This document shows positions 21,401-32,517 of a DNA stretch of 64,000 bases, one piece after another; position 1 is the first letter of the stretch, and each line of letters opens with the position of its first letter. The notes below the pieces were generated by a model, which worked only from the letters and a program-made list of their open reading frames with translations, made no database searches and was not told the DNA's origin. Source of the stretch: Chamaecrista fasciculata (lineage: Eukaryota > Streptophyta > Magnoliopsida > Fabales > Fabaceae); contig QANZ01052502.1 of assembly GCA_003254925.1 (NCBI GenBank), positions 12,684 to 76,683 of the forward strand, given 5' to 3'. A program made the position numbers and the translations under genes.

Positions 21401-23101
21401 TTAGTAATACGAATGCTGGGGACGGCGATACGTAACGTCCAGCCAAGTTTTGATGTTTGATGTGTCTATTGTAAAGAAACTTAACTTAGTTGTGAATTGA
21501 TAATTGCGTGCTGTTGAATATTGGGGTCATCGATATTGGTTATGTTCATTATCTCGAACGGTTGAGACGATATCATTGAATTGTAATATCATTGTTGTTT
21601 ACTTTGCAAGAAAGTGCTAAAGATGTGAGTGTTGATGGATTTTTGCGTTTGTGTTGTGTATGTGTTTGCTCTCATAGTACCGGTTGTGATAATGATCGAA
21701 GATCTTTACTCTAGTCCCATTGATTGTGTGCGGTTCCCACGGGTTGTGACAATGCTGTGTGTGCTTCCTATTGTTGGAGATAGAGTTGAATTATTGATGA
21801 TGTGATAAACTTGTGATTAAGTGGTGAATTGATTGCTAAATATGGGTTTATATTGGAATTCTGAGAGCTCTGATGATTTTGTGATGCTAAATTCTGTTTT
21901 TTTTAACACTAAGTGAATTTGTGAGTTAAGGACCTTTGATTGTCTGAATGGCATTGGTTGAATTATTTTTGATTATATATTCGCTATCCTACAGGTAGAT
22001 TCCATCGAGGTAATCGTCATTTGGTTGTACATGACCTTATATAAACTTGTTTTTGAAATAGGGTGAGGGTTTCATTTCAAATCAGGAATTTCATATGACT
22101 GTTTCTTTTACTAGATCACTTTAGTTTAAAATAACCTATCAAAGCCCTCATGAATTATATTTCCTGCAAGGATTTAAATATTTTAACCGATCAAACGTTT
22201 TGATTATTGAAAGGAGTTTTGAAAGTCGAGTTCGTAACTCGACCACAATTCCAAACTTTACTTTAACAAAACTTGAAAACTAATTTATTCATCTTCTTTA
22301 TTAAACTCTTTATTACAAGTTTATTTTATTGAACGAGTCTTCGAAGTATGTTTTTATTAAAATTTCTTTGGGCCATAAGGTTTCCTTAAACTCATAGTTG
22401 TTCTTGTATTTTAAATTCTTTTAAAGGTTCAATAGCTATCTCTAATCAAATTGTTCAAGTCTTGTTATTTGATTTATGTATTAATTGCTGCATATGTTGG
22501 ATTATTCGGTTATATGGGTGTTAATGCAAATTATTTGTTGACGATGAATGTTAACCTTGTTGGTGATCCCCTCCCTACGTGGTGATGTCCTACACCACGA
22601 CTAAAAATGGGTTAGTCACTCGCTGAGTTTTTGACTCACCCCGCGTTAATTATTTTTTTTAGGTACAGGTCCAGATAACGCCGCTATTTCAGCTCTAGGA
22701 GGAAGTCAACCAAGATCCCACACCATTACTCGTGTGGTTACTTCATTCTTTTATTAAATTGTGTTAAGTTCTAGTCGGTCAGTTCCACTAGTACTTGGGG
22801 AGAAGATTCAGGGTTATGCATATTATTATTTTGCGCAATTTGTTTACGTAAAAGATTGATTAAACGTGTATTTGTTGGCTGTTTGAAATGGTATTTATAT
22901 TAATTTGGCGATAGTTTGAGTTCACAGTTACATGTGGGCACTGAGGTTATTATGTCCATGTACTTTGGGAAATATATATACATCATGACTTATCAGGATT
23001 ATGTTAGGCATGTTTTTATGGATTGTTCGTGAGTAGGTTTACGACATGGGGCAAGCCCATGTCCGTGCCGGTCACATGCCTCCAGAAAGGGGGTCGTGAC
23101 A
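18474..23101 (+). mobile_element. Long LTR family A, copy 1 (probable solo LTR)
   Basis: About 4.6 kb of non-coding DNA bounded by TCTGAGATCCCAGAATTTT at left and GGGTCGTGACA at right. It is collinear with 41600-46263, whose ends are confirmed by a target duplication. It contains a TATA-like CCTTATATCAG (~18998), a CT-rich leader with a short GC-rich stretch (19000-19190), GTGTTT-rich DNA (21030-21110) and a five-unit hairpin array (21163-21443). There is no gag or pol. Length and TG...CA-type ends suggest a solo LTR of a Ty3/gypsy element, or a non-autonomous LARD. No clean target duplication is seen (flanks TTTCA and CTTTT). Confidence 0.72.
21163..21443 (+). repeat. Five-unit hairpin array in long LTR (copy 1)
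   Basis: Five units at ~21163, 21226, 21286, 21361 and 21415, spaced 54-75 bp. Each is an imperfect palindrome: CTGGG-type arm, core GGCGATACGTAACGCC, CCCAG-type arm. The core is nearly self-complementary and centres on TACGTA, an ACGT-core word. Units stay conserved while the spacers vary. The same five-unit array is at 44597-44880. Confidence 0.8.
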
Positions 23102-23109
23102 CTTTTGAT

Positions 23110-23230
23110 TCCATTTTTTTTATTTAAATCGTATTTTGGGGCATCAGTATGTACCGAGACGTACTATGCATACTCGTACCGGATACGTACACGGTACGAG
23201 TATGTTGCAATTTTTGGTGTACCCTGGTAT
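23110..23230. repeat. GTACCG/CGGTAC-rich repeat block
   Basis: Contains repeated (T)ACTCGTACCGG and CGGTACGAGTA words in both orientations, able to fold back. It resembles, inverted, the block at 17668-17760. Possibly the other end of the element that received the long LTR. Confidence 0.35.
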
Positions 23231-24133
23231 CATAGTTTTAAACTAAAATTATCTTCTAATAAAACAAAAGGTGATGAATCTAGATCAAAACAAGAATGAG
23301 GAATTATCTACTAAATGGACAAAATTTAAAAAAAAAAAAGGTGCAAAAGATGATCACTTTGTTCGAGCTATAAGAGAAAATAAGAAAATACAATATCAAG
23401 ATATAAAAAATTATTAAATAAAAATCGTGTGGTATTAGGCCACGGATATCTCGCTCTCTTTAAGGTAATTCACGCCCTCCACGGGTAGAAACTTTATCTA
23501 TGACCCCGGTGTAGTTGTACACGGACGCGTCACATTTGAATTTTTAATTTGGGTAGAGATAGATCATTATGCATAATATAGATAGTTAGCTTGCCTTGAA
23601 TCTATATTTAGCAAATATACATATCTTGATCAAGAGTCAATAGTGGTATTCGCCTTGAACTATGATTGCTTAGGGGAGACAAGATACATATTTTGCGCAT
23701 AATAATTCAAGTGCAATATATGAGCCCTCGCATGCACATTAAGCGGCCTTTGTGCGATCCTGTTTCTTGAATGTGTTTTGAGAATATGCCCTATATATCC
23801 TCATAGAAGCGGCCCCAGTTCCGCATTCAAATAGGTGAATCTGTCTAGGGTGTTCCTGCAATTAAGACACCCCACTCTTAAGAGCTACAGAATTCGTTAA
23901 GAAGGTTTATAACGTCAGCCTCACATATACATTGCAGGAAATGCACTTACACCATAGGGATGAGTTTAAGAGTTGAAACTCTTATAAATGTGCACTTTTT
24001 CACAACTACTCTATGATTCGTTTTTCTCTTTGAACCAAGTTATTAGGATCACTAATCACATGGTAGGGTATCCTCATAGGTTGCTTTTAATTCTATTGGC
24101 TTAAGACCCATCCCCCTCGATGTACTTCAAACC
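23231..24133 (-). mobile_element. Probable 3' non-coding/LTR part of a Copia element
   Basis: Lies immediately 3' (minus strand) of the RNase H frame ending near 24134. A decayed tail reading STSRGMGLKPIELKATYEDT can be followed to ~24060, and then a CCTATATATCC (~23789-23799) and a GC-richer leader look like LTR promoter sequence. LTR ends and a target duplication were not found. Confidence 0.4.
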
Positions 24134-25270
24134 CTTTATCTATGTAAAGCCTTTGTGAGCGAATCCGCAAGATTATCTTTTGACTTTACATATTCTATAT
24201 GAATGATACCATTATTAATATAATATCTCATAATACTATGTTTCCTTCTTATGGGTCTGGACTTTTCATTATAAAAGCAATTTCGTACTCTACCCATAGC
24301 AGTCGTACTATCACAATGTATCAATATAGGTAGCACAGGTTTTTCCCACTTAGGGATCTCATTTAACATTTCCTTTAACCAACTAGCCTCTTCACTTGCA
24401 GAAGCTAAAGCTATAAGCTCAGCTTCCATAGTTGATTTAGCAATTATTTGTTGTTTTTTAGATTTCCAACAAATTGCGCAACTGCCTAAAGTAAAGATAT
24501 AGCCAGAAGTAGAGAAAGAGTCACCTGATAATGTATTCCAATCAGCATCAGAATACCCTTCAAGAACAATTGGATACTTTTTATAAAATAAACCATAATT
24601 TTTAGTGCCACACAAATATCTCATAAGATATTTTATTTCACTTCAATGTTCCATACAAGGCTTACTTGTAAACCTTCCAAGTAATCCAACTGCATATGAA
24701 ATATCAGGTCTTGTATAATTGGTTAAATAATGTAAACTTCCAATCATATAGCATACTCTTTTTGATTAACAATCAAATTCTCATTCACAGTGGGAAATAA
24801 ATGAATACTAGACTCTAAAGGTGTAGAAACATGCTTCACATCATGAAATCGAAATTTTTTAAAAATTTTCTCCACGTAATGAGATTGATCAAGAAAAATG
24901 CCATAATTCATTTTTAGTGATTTTCATACCAAGAATAACGTTAGCATTTCCAAGATCTTTCATACTAAAATTTTCACAAAGAAAATTTTTTGTATTTTTA
25001 ATTATATTTAAGCTTGTTCCAAAAATCAATAAATCATCCACATACAAGCTAATAATAACATGATCAGTCTCAACAGATTTATAATATATTCATTTATCAC
25101 ATTCACTAGCTTTGAAACCATTTTCAAGCATGCACATAACAAATTTTTCATGCCATTGCTTAGGAGCTTGTTTCAAACCATATAAAGATTTTGTCAATTT
25201 ACATATCAAATGGTCATCCTTTTATGCTCCCTCTACTTTCTTCAGCTTAGATCCAAAATAACGTGGTTTT
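24134..25270 (-). pseudogene. Copia reverse transcriptase-RNase H remnant
   Basis: Minus-strand pol fragment of a different Copia family from the one at 2380-9780. Recognisable parts in order: KSLYGLKQAPKQWHEKF (~25160-25200), LYVDDLLIFG with the catalytic YVDD intact (~25025-25050), TRPDISYAVGLLGRF (~24700), then RNase H from MRYLCGTKNYGLFY through YSDADWN, KSTMEAELIALA and HCDSTTAMG to KDNLADSLTKAL (24136-24624). Stops after SKPCMEH and in EGA*KDDHL, and the loss of everything upstream of ~25270, show it is dead. Confidence 0.88.
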
Positions 25271-25897
25271 GTGCATTCAAGGCAATGTTGGAATTTTCAA
25301 TTTCCCATGATAATAAGCATAATCTAAACCATTCTAATCATATGACACATAATAGTTATAATGTCTTGTAGTCATAGCGGAATATTATGAATACTATCAA
25401 GTACTTATGTGGAGGCCAATCTCTCCTTTTCTTATCTAATCCTAGTGAGTAGTGATAGTGAGAAAGTAGAGAATAAACAACAAAATGAGAGAATTCTAGA
25501 TGGATTGATTCCCTATCCAGAGAGAAACTTTATAGAGCTTGATTAGTCCAAATATTGTAGCGTTATTTGGTCTTCTTTTGATATTATTTTATAATGGTTT
25601 ATTATATAAATGATCATATATATTGTTAGTTTGGTGGTAAGGTGTTGTGATTTATAAATATAAAAGTATGCAATTTTGTAGTATTTTTTTATATAATATT
25701 TGACTTATTGATTTATAGTGTAAACTAGAGATTCTTCATAATTGTTTGTTAGTAGTTTCAGATCCATCTTCATTCTTTTATATTTCTTTATTTTCTTAAT
25801 CTTTCTTTATTATTTTCTCTATTTTCTTGTTTTAATCATAATAATTATAAAACCTACAAAATATAAAACCTGAATTCGTAATTATTTACACAATTAA

Positions 25898-26100
25898 TTG
25901 TTACTCTCATTCAAGAGGTTCAGTGAGAGAATCGACCTTGAGTTGTGCATTATATTATATATAAATATAATATTCAAGCATAGTTTGAGTATTAATTTGG
26001 CGACATTAACGACAAGTGCTCCATCAAATTTGGCGTCGTTGTCAGGGAACTCTCTTGTGAGTGAAACGGTGGTATTGTGTAAGTTCTTTGAATTTGAGTT
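25898..26100 (+). mobile_element. LTR end plus primer-binding leader of a Tat/Athila-like element
   Basis: The segment GTGAGAGAATCGACCTTGAG...ATTATATTATAT...GAGTATTAATT is similar to 54270-54355. It is followed by AAATTTGGCGTCGTTGTCAG (26025-26044), close to the TGGCGCCGTTGCCGGGGA-type leader known just inside the 5' LTR of plant Tat/Athila elements. No gag follows, as another LTR starts at 26237. Confidence 0.45.
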
Positions 26101-26236
26101 TTGCATTCATATAGTTGCAATTGCATCTTGTTTTTATTATTTTTATTATTTGTGACCTCACCAATTTTCTCTGGGAATTGCTAAATAGAATTCTTAAATA
26201 AAATAATTAAAAAATAAAAAAATATCATAAAATAAT

Positions 26237-27049
26237 TGTAACATCCCGACCTTCGGAAAGGTCATACGAATGAGCAATTATGAGATAATGATGGTACCGA
26301 TAAGTGTTGAACTTGAATATGGCTAATATGGGACAAAAGGAGCCTAAATGCAAGTGAAAAGGGACTTAAATGCAAGAAGGAAAGGTATTTTGAGGGTCAA
26401 AAAGTGAAATATGAAAGTTATTGCGGAAGGACCAATCTGCAATTTTGGCCGTGAGTTCGCCAGACAGCTCGTCGGCGGTGAGATCAGTGACGAGGTCCCC
26501 AGTTCTATATATATGCAGTTTAGTTTGAATTTTGCAGTTTTCAGTTCAATTTCTGATTTCTAGAGAGAGAGGGACCCAATTTCTAGAGAGAGAAGCTCCA
26601 AAGTTGGCTCAAATTCGTGTTTCTTCAAGATCAAGAGGTAGGACGCTTCTAACTCTCTCCTTGAACATGTCTTCTTCACTTCTACACACTTTCTGAAATT
26701 CCAGTTTAGTCCTTTTCGTTGTTTATCGTCCCAAAGTTCTTTGCATGTTGAATTTGATGCCATATTCGATTTCTACACTATGAAAAACATGACATATTTG
26801 ATATTCAAGAGAATCTACGATGGTTTGGCATGATTTTGCAATTTTATGAAGAATAAAGTTATGAATTTCGGTTTGGCTATGAAACCATGTTGCATGTGGA
26901 TTTTAACACCGTATCTATGTTTGGGATGAAAAATAATCGTAGATCTGAAATTTGGTTGAATTTGGAAGTGGTTTGGTCTCGGTTAGGGACTAAAGTGAAA
27001 AAAATGTAAACTGTGAGTTCACCTATGAAAACTGGTTGCATGTCAAATA
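26237..27049 (+). mobile_element. Ty3/gypsy LTR fragment (TGTAACATCCC type)
   Basis: Starts TGTAACATCCCGACC, the usual 5' terminus of one large class of plant Ty3/gypsy LTRs. A GC-richer stretch (26450-26500) precedes TATA-like CTATATATATGC (~26507), then an AG-rich leader with repeated AGAGAGAGA (26560-26600). It is interrupted at 27050 by an oppositely oriented long-LTR-family element, so its 3' end is missing here. Confidence 0.6.
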
Positions 27050-29466
27050 TGTGACATCCCAGCTTCTAGAGTCAAATATAATCAAAGTTCGGCGGAAGAA
27101 ACATGATTAAGAAACGAAAGCTAGGCCTAGGCCATACAAAATAGGGTATTTTTTTTTCTTTTCTTGTATTGGTTAACACATAATACGTGTTTATGCTGGT
27201 TGTCACTTGCTAACATACATAACATATATTTATAACTTAAATATATAGCTACATCATACAAAACAGTATACTAGACGTGCATATCATCATCATATATATA
27301 TAATCATCATCTGTCATACAGGTCATCAGTCAGGGCCTGACTAACTGGCAGTTAGCCCAAACATAATGTTATCCATATATAAATATGGGTAAATTACACC
27401 TTGGTACCCTGTGGTTTGAAATCTGACACTTTGGTACCCTGTGGTATTCTCCATTAACACTTTGGTACCATTTGAAGCTATTTTGTAATTTTAACCATAA
27501 CAAAGTTTGTAAAAATTACATATTGACCCCAAAAGTTTTTAAAAAATTACAAATAGTTCCATGAATACATATTATCTAAGGACTAAAATGAAAACTTTAA
27601 AAAAAATGTGGGGTCAATATGTAATTTTTGTTATGGTTAAAATTAGAAAATAGCTCCAAAGGATACCAAAGTGTCAAGTTTCAAACCACAAGGTACCAAA
27701 GTGTAATTTACCCTATAAATATATACATGAAGATATCAGTACTATCTACCCTACCTGGATAGTCTATATACATAACAAAAGATATACAGCGGGTTCTAAG
27801 AGGCTCCGCCTCTACAAAACACTAGTAACTACCGAGCTTACCAAAATACAACATCATGCATTATCAAAAAGGTAGGGTAACTACACTGAGAGAGATCAAG
27901 CTGAACAGGTGGGTGGTGGTGGTACTGGCTCCGATGGGACCACTGACACAGGAAGCGGTATCAGATGGACGTCACTCACTACCGGGAGCTCCTCCGTAGC
28001 TACCAGAAGGATGAACTCCACGTCAAGCATCTGAAATGTTGAAGGAGTGAGAATTCGAGAATTCTCAATAGGATACTAAACTCTACTTACCCATCAGATC
28101 TTTGACCCTGCATTATCACTTAAATTCAATTTGCTACTCTAAGAGTCATTCCAATCCACAGTCATACATCATCATATTTGATCACCATGAACATTATGCA
28201 TCATGTCATGCACATTTACATATACATCGTACATCATTCATTCGTCAAAGTGATCATGTTCATCATGTGCATCATGTACATCACTCATTCATCATGTTCA
28301 TTATTCATTCATATACATCATACTTGTCAAAATTATCAAAATCATTTGTAGAATTTGCAAGTTTTAAAGCTTTACCTAAAAATATCAAATTTCAAAATAT
28401 AATCTCTAAATTCAAATTGATGAAATAGAATTCATTATTATCATCAAGCAAACTCATTTGAACCATCAATTTCAGGAAAACAAAGAGATTTGGTTAAAAA
28501 CCCCAAAGTTTCTAAATTTTCGTCACTTTTGAACCCTAGAGTAAATTCAAATTGATGAAATAGAATTCATTATTATCATCACATGGTCCATTCCAACAAA
28601 GAACATCAAGAAAAATGAAGAATTTGATGATTTTTCGGGTATACCTTCATTTTAGCCGAAAATGAAATTTAGAGTTGCTTACCCAAGCTTGTGTAGCTTC
28701 CAAGATAGCTATGGAGCTTGGAAGAATGAAGAACTAAGCTCACAATCAAGGAAGAGAGAAGGGAGGACGGTGGTGGTGACAGTTCACCAGTGATCACTGG
28801 TCGTCGTCAGACGATGGCAGGCCTGGGAGGAAGCAACGACGGGTTGCTCGCACGAAGGGAGAGGAGAACGAATGATGGAGGACCAAATTGTGGCTTCTCG
28901 GGTGTGTGAGATATGTGGGTATTTTAAAAAGGGGCATGAGGGACTTAATTATGTGAGCTGTCTAGGAGTTTCTAAAGAACAGAGGGCAGTCTAGGCATAG
29001 GGTTCAGAGGCTACAATTCTAGTTTCACCCAAAAAAAGATAAAATTATTTCAAGACAGCCCCTAAAAACATGAAATTTTAGAAATGGAATTTTTCAACAA
29101 AAGTTATATCGTTGGTTTCGTTTCAAAGAGTCGATCGCAACTATGAAATTTATTTTTGAAAAATTAATCTCTAGTATCATTGAGTTCATACTCGAAGCTA
29201 CAAGTGATCAGGTCCAAAGGAAAACCTAGATGAAATTTTAAACTCCATTTGCTCCCAAATTTTTACCACAAGTCAAATAAAATATGGTGACTTCAAATAT
29301 GAGGATTAAAATTATAAATTTTTGAGTTTTCAATTTTCTAAAAATTCTAAACTAAACACCCCCAATACTAGCTTAAAACTACCCTAAAAACCTATTTGAA
29401 ATTCTAAATATCATTAATCCTATTTCTAAATCCCCAAAATTAATTCTAAAACTTGGGAATCTCACA
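27050..29466 (-). mobile_element. Long LTR family A, copy 2 (internally deleted, reversed)
   Basis: Minus-strand member of the 18474 and 41600 family, running from TGTGAGATTCCC (ending 29466) to the reverse complement of TGTGACATCCCAG (27050). It shares the block with TTACTCTAGGGTT, GTGACGAAAAT and TTTTCGGC(C/T)AAAAT found at 19370-19560. At ~2.4 kb it is about half length and lacks the hairpin array. A MITE is nested at 27387-27713. No matching target duplication was seen, which suggests rearranged ends. Confidence 0.6.
27387..27713. mobile_element. MITE family M2, copy 1 (9-bp target duplication)
   Basis: 327-bp element with long inverted ends: GGGTAAATTACACCTTGG at left and its complement ending TTTACCC at right, plus internal pairing of GGTACCCTGTGGTTTGAAA-like words. 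Flanking 9-bp repeats TATAAATAT (27378-27386 and 27714-27722) match exactly. The 9-bp size fits Mutator-like (MULE) mobilisation. It is nested in a long LTR. Confidence 0.88.
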
Positions 29467-30157
29467 TTTTGTGAATCTTTCATTACTTGCAAATTAAATT
29501 GAAGATTGAATAAGCACCAAATCCTTATTTAAAAATATGATAATTACAAATTAAAGAATTAATCACAAAAATATTACATTTTCAATTTGACTTATACTTT
29601 TGGAGAAAATCTAAAAAGTTGAGATTTTGAGGGTAAATCTTTAGATATAATATGCAAATATAAACAAAATATCCCTAAAAATCATATGTATAATTGTTTT
29701 CTATTGTTTGTCAAGTTAAAGTTACAAAAATTGATTTCATATTCTGAAACTTATAAATATGTGTCGTATGAGTATCAAATATAAACACGAATATATGTTA
29801 GATACGGTAACAATCTCTCAAAATGAAATGTTCATGTTTCATAAGGTATGAATATTTTCCCTTACCCTACAAATGCTTCAAAATTTTGGAAAGGAAATTT
29901 TTTCTATATTGCCAACGACAAAATAGCACATATGGCTTGGCAAGTTATTAATGGTAAGAGTATTACTCTAAATTTACCCCGTGGTTGGACCCTCTGTCCA
30001 TTAATTAATTGTCAATCATCTAAACAAAGTTAAGTGATCTCTTAGACATAGATAATAAATGGGACTCCGCCAAATTTTGAAGCACTTTTACTATAGAGAC
30101 TCTTAACTCAATCAAGCTGATACAAACCTCCAAATTTTGAACATATTATTAAAAAAA
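29467..30157. other. AT-rich intergenic DNA, nothing identified
   Basis: No gene, RNA or repeat boundary recognised between the long LTR and the next MITE. The small frame at 29848-30033 has no recognisable motif. Confidence 0.5.
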
Positions 30158-30587
30158 GGGTAAATTACACTTTGGTACCCTGTGGTTTGACCCTATTTCA
30201 CTTTGGTACCCTGTGGTTTGAAACTTGACACTTTGGTACCCTGTGGTATTCTCCATTAACACTTTGGTAACCTTTGGAGCTATTTTGTAATTTTAACCAT
30301 AATAAATTTAACAAAAATTACATATTGACCCCAAAAAAATTTTAAATTTTTCATTTTAGTCCTTATATAATATGTATCCAGGGATCTATTTGTAATTTTT
30401 TGAAAAATTTTTGGGGTCAATATGTAATTTTTGCAAAATTTGTTATGGTTAAAATTACAAAATAGCTCCAAAGGGTACCAAAGTGTTAATGGAGAATATC
30501 ACAGGGTACCAAAGTGTCAAGTTTCAAACCACAGGGTACCAAAGTGAAATAGGGTCAAACCACAGGATACCAAAATGTAATTTACCC
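30158..30587. mobile_element. MITE family M2, copy 2 (9-bp target duplication)
   Basis: 430-bp copy with GGGTAAATTACACTTTGG at left and CAAAATGTAATTTACCC at right. Each arm has three GGTACCCTGTGG-type subrepeats. Exact 9-bp flanks TTAAAAAAA (30149-30157 and 30588-30596). Confidence 0.9.
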
Positions 30588-30807
30588 TTAAAAAAATACT
30601 ATTAACATAGACTAACAGAAATCTTAGAAGATATCAAACAACATATTTTCAATCAAAATGATTTTAAAAAGATTTTTTTTATTCAAAGAAAAAACAGAAT
30701 AACACATAACAATATAAAAAAGCCTAAGCTCAGCTTCGACGAGTTTCTATTATTTCTTGTTTCTTCATATTTTTGCTAGGAAGAATATATCAAATTAATT
30801 TCTTTTA

Positions 30808-31414
30808 GACTAAACTAATAATTTGGTCCCTAAAAGAACATCGAGTTGACAATTTAGTCTTTGAAAGATTAAAATACATATTTAAGTCTCTAAAAGATCA
30901 AAACAATATACTTTTTAGTCCCTAAAAGATTAGAATGGTATACTATTTAGTCTGTAAAAATGATTAATTAATAGAGTAAAGTAATAATTTGGTTCCTAAA
31001 AGATCACTGAGCTGACAACCCAGTCCCTGAAAGATTAAAATATACAATTTAGTCTCTGAAAAATCAAAACGATGTATTCTTTAATCCTTGCCTGAAAGAT
31101 TAAAATGTACAATTTAGTCTCTGAAAAATCAAAACGATGTATTCTTTAATCCTTGAAATATTAAAATAGTATATTGTTCAGTCCATGAAAAGGACTTATT
31201 ACTATATTGTTTAGATCTTTTAATGATTAAATTGTACATTTCAATCTTTCAGGAATTAAATTATCAACTCGATAATCTTTCAGGGACCAAATTGTTAGTT
31301 TACTCTAATTAACATACTATTTTCATTTTACAAGGATTAAATTATACATTTCAATCTTTCAAGAACTGAATTATCAACTCAAAGATATTTTAGGGACCAA
31401 AGTGTTAGTTACTC
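30808..31414. mobile_element. MITE family M4, outer copy
   Basis: Inverted ends GACTAAACTAATAATTTGG and CCAAAGTGTTAGTTACTC with long arms made of TGAAAGATTAAAAT-type words. Flanks TTCTTTTA and TTCTGTTTA look like a degraded 9-bp target duplication. It contains an inner copy of the same family at 30974-31305. It ends ~110 bp before the F-box gene start. Confidence 0.65.
30974..31305. mobile_element. MITE family M4, inner nested copy
   Basis: Inverted ends GAGTAAAGTAATAATTTGG and AAATTGTTAGTTTACTC. The 9-bp flanks TAATTAATA and TAATTAACA match at 8 of 9. Inside it, a 65-bp unit starting CCTGAAAGATTAAAAT is tandemly duplicated (31026-31090 and 31091-31155) with a single visible difference. Confidence 0.7.
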
Positions 31415-31453
31415 TTCTGTTTAACATCATGATTTTTTTCCAAAACTAAAGCC

Positions 31454-31464
31454 CTATATATAGG
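31454..31464 (+). promoter_or_regulatory. TATA box region of the F-box gene
   Basis: CTATATATAGG about 65 bp upstream of the F-box ATG (31526), followed by further TA-rich DNA. The spacing fits a plant core promoter with a short 5' UTR. Confidence 0.5.
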
Positions 31465-31525
31465 TATAAATATATATATATACGATCTTCGAATATACAT
31501 ACACTCAATAAGCAAAGTAGCAACA

Positions 31526-32479
31526 ATGTCAACATTCTCCGATCTCCCTCGCGAACTTCTCCCCGATATCTCAGACCGATTAGGTCTGATCGATCTGCTC
31601 AGTTTTCGCGGCGTCTGCAAAACCACTCGTTCCGCCTCTTCTGATCCTTCGGCCGCCGTCGAATCTTCGCCGGAATCTCTCCCTTGGTTCCTTCTCTACG
31701 GCAATGGTAATCCTCAATGTTCCCTCGTCGTCAACAACAAAACACGCCGCTACACTCTGAACCTTCCAGAAATCGCCGATTCCACTTGTATAGCTTCTCT
31801 TGACGGATGGCTTCTCTTTCTCTCTTCCTCTGATTCTTCGATGTTCTTCTTTTGCCCCTTTTCAAGAGCCAAAATTAATCTCCCGAATTGCCCTTTCGCC
31901 TTCAACGAATTACACTTCGCCGCCACGTTCACCCATTTTCCAACTCACAGAGACTGCGCCGTCGTCGTTTTACGACGCTCAGACCGAAATTGGGACCTTC
32001 TCGAGCTCTGTTTTCTTCGTCGCGGCGATTCAGAGTGGTGTCTGCTCCAGTTTCCCTCCCCAATTTTGGAATTCAGAAATATATTGGGTGCGATACATTA
32101 CGAAGGGAAATTTCACTTTCTTGATGGGTTCGATGGTGTGGCAATTTTTAATGACAAATTGAAGACTCTGTATAACTGTTATGCTGTGCCCGTCAAAAAA
32201 AGTGATGATGATTATGATGATGGAACTCAAGCGATATACCATATAAAGAAGAAGGATCGTTTCGAATCGAAATCGAAGGAGATGAAATCGATTTTGGGAA
32301 TCGAAGAAGCGTGTACTATAAGTATATGTGGGACGTTGATTTCAAGAAAGGGTTGTGTATACCGTTTGATTGAGCATGAGAAGTATATCAATGGACATGA
32401 TGGTAGGCTTCAGTTTAAAGGGGTATGGATTCAACCAAGATTCCATCGGATTTCTCCCAATCAAAGCTGGTCATTGTGA
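31526..32479 (+). CDS. F-box/DUF295 protein
   Basis: Single-exon gene of 317 codons. Residues ~5-45 form an F-box (FSDLPRELLPDISDRLGLID, then FRGVCKTTRS), which binds SKP1/ASK to form an SCF ubiquitin ligase. The rest matches the plant DUF295 (kelch-like beta-propeller) architecture, with GWLLFLSSSDSSMFFFCPFS, DRNWDLLELCFLRR, GKFHFLDGFDGVAIFN and a closing CVYRLIEHE..GVWIQPRF. DUF295 domains are thought to select the target protein; the target here is unknown. The family is large, lineage-expanded and usually intronless, as seen. The ATG in AACAATGTCAAC is the first after the TATA box. The acidic insert SDDDYDDG (~225-232) lies in a loop. The frame is intact although the gene is flanked on both sides by MITEs. 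Confidence 0.93.
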   Translation: MSTFSDLPRELLPDISDRLGLIDLLSFRGVCKTTRSASSDPSAAVESSPESLPWFLLYGNGNPQCSLVVNNKTRRYTLNLPEIADSTCIASLDGWLLFLSSSDSSMFFFCPFSRAKINLPNCPFAFNELHFAATFTHFPTHRDCAVVVLRRSDRNWDLLELCFLRRGDSEWCLLQFPSPILEFRNILGAIHYEGKFHFLDGFDGVAIFNDKLKTLYNCYAVPVKKSDDDYDDGTQAIYHIKKKDRFESKSKEMKSILGIEEACTISICGTLISRKGCVYRLIEHEKYINGHDGRLQFKGVWIQPRFHRISPNQSWSL

Positions 32480-32517
32480 TGATGGGTTTAATTTGGTAGG
32501 CAAGAAGATATAAATTT

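Noticed and set aside
21163..21443. CRISPR-like array
   Set aside because: Spacers are not unique inserts of constant length, the genome is a plant, and the repeats sit inside an LTR.
28102..28428. His/Ser-rich 108-codon frame
   Set aside because: Made of repeated CATCAT/TTCATCATG words inside long LTR copy 2.
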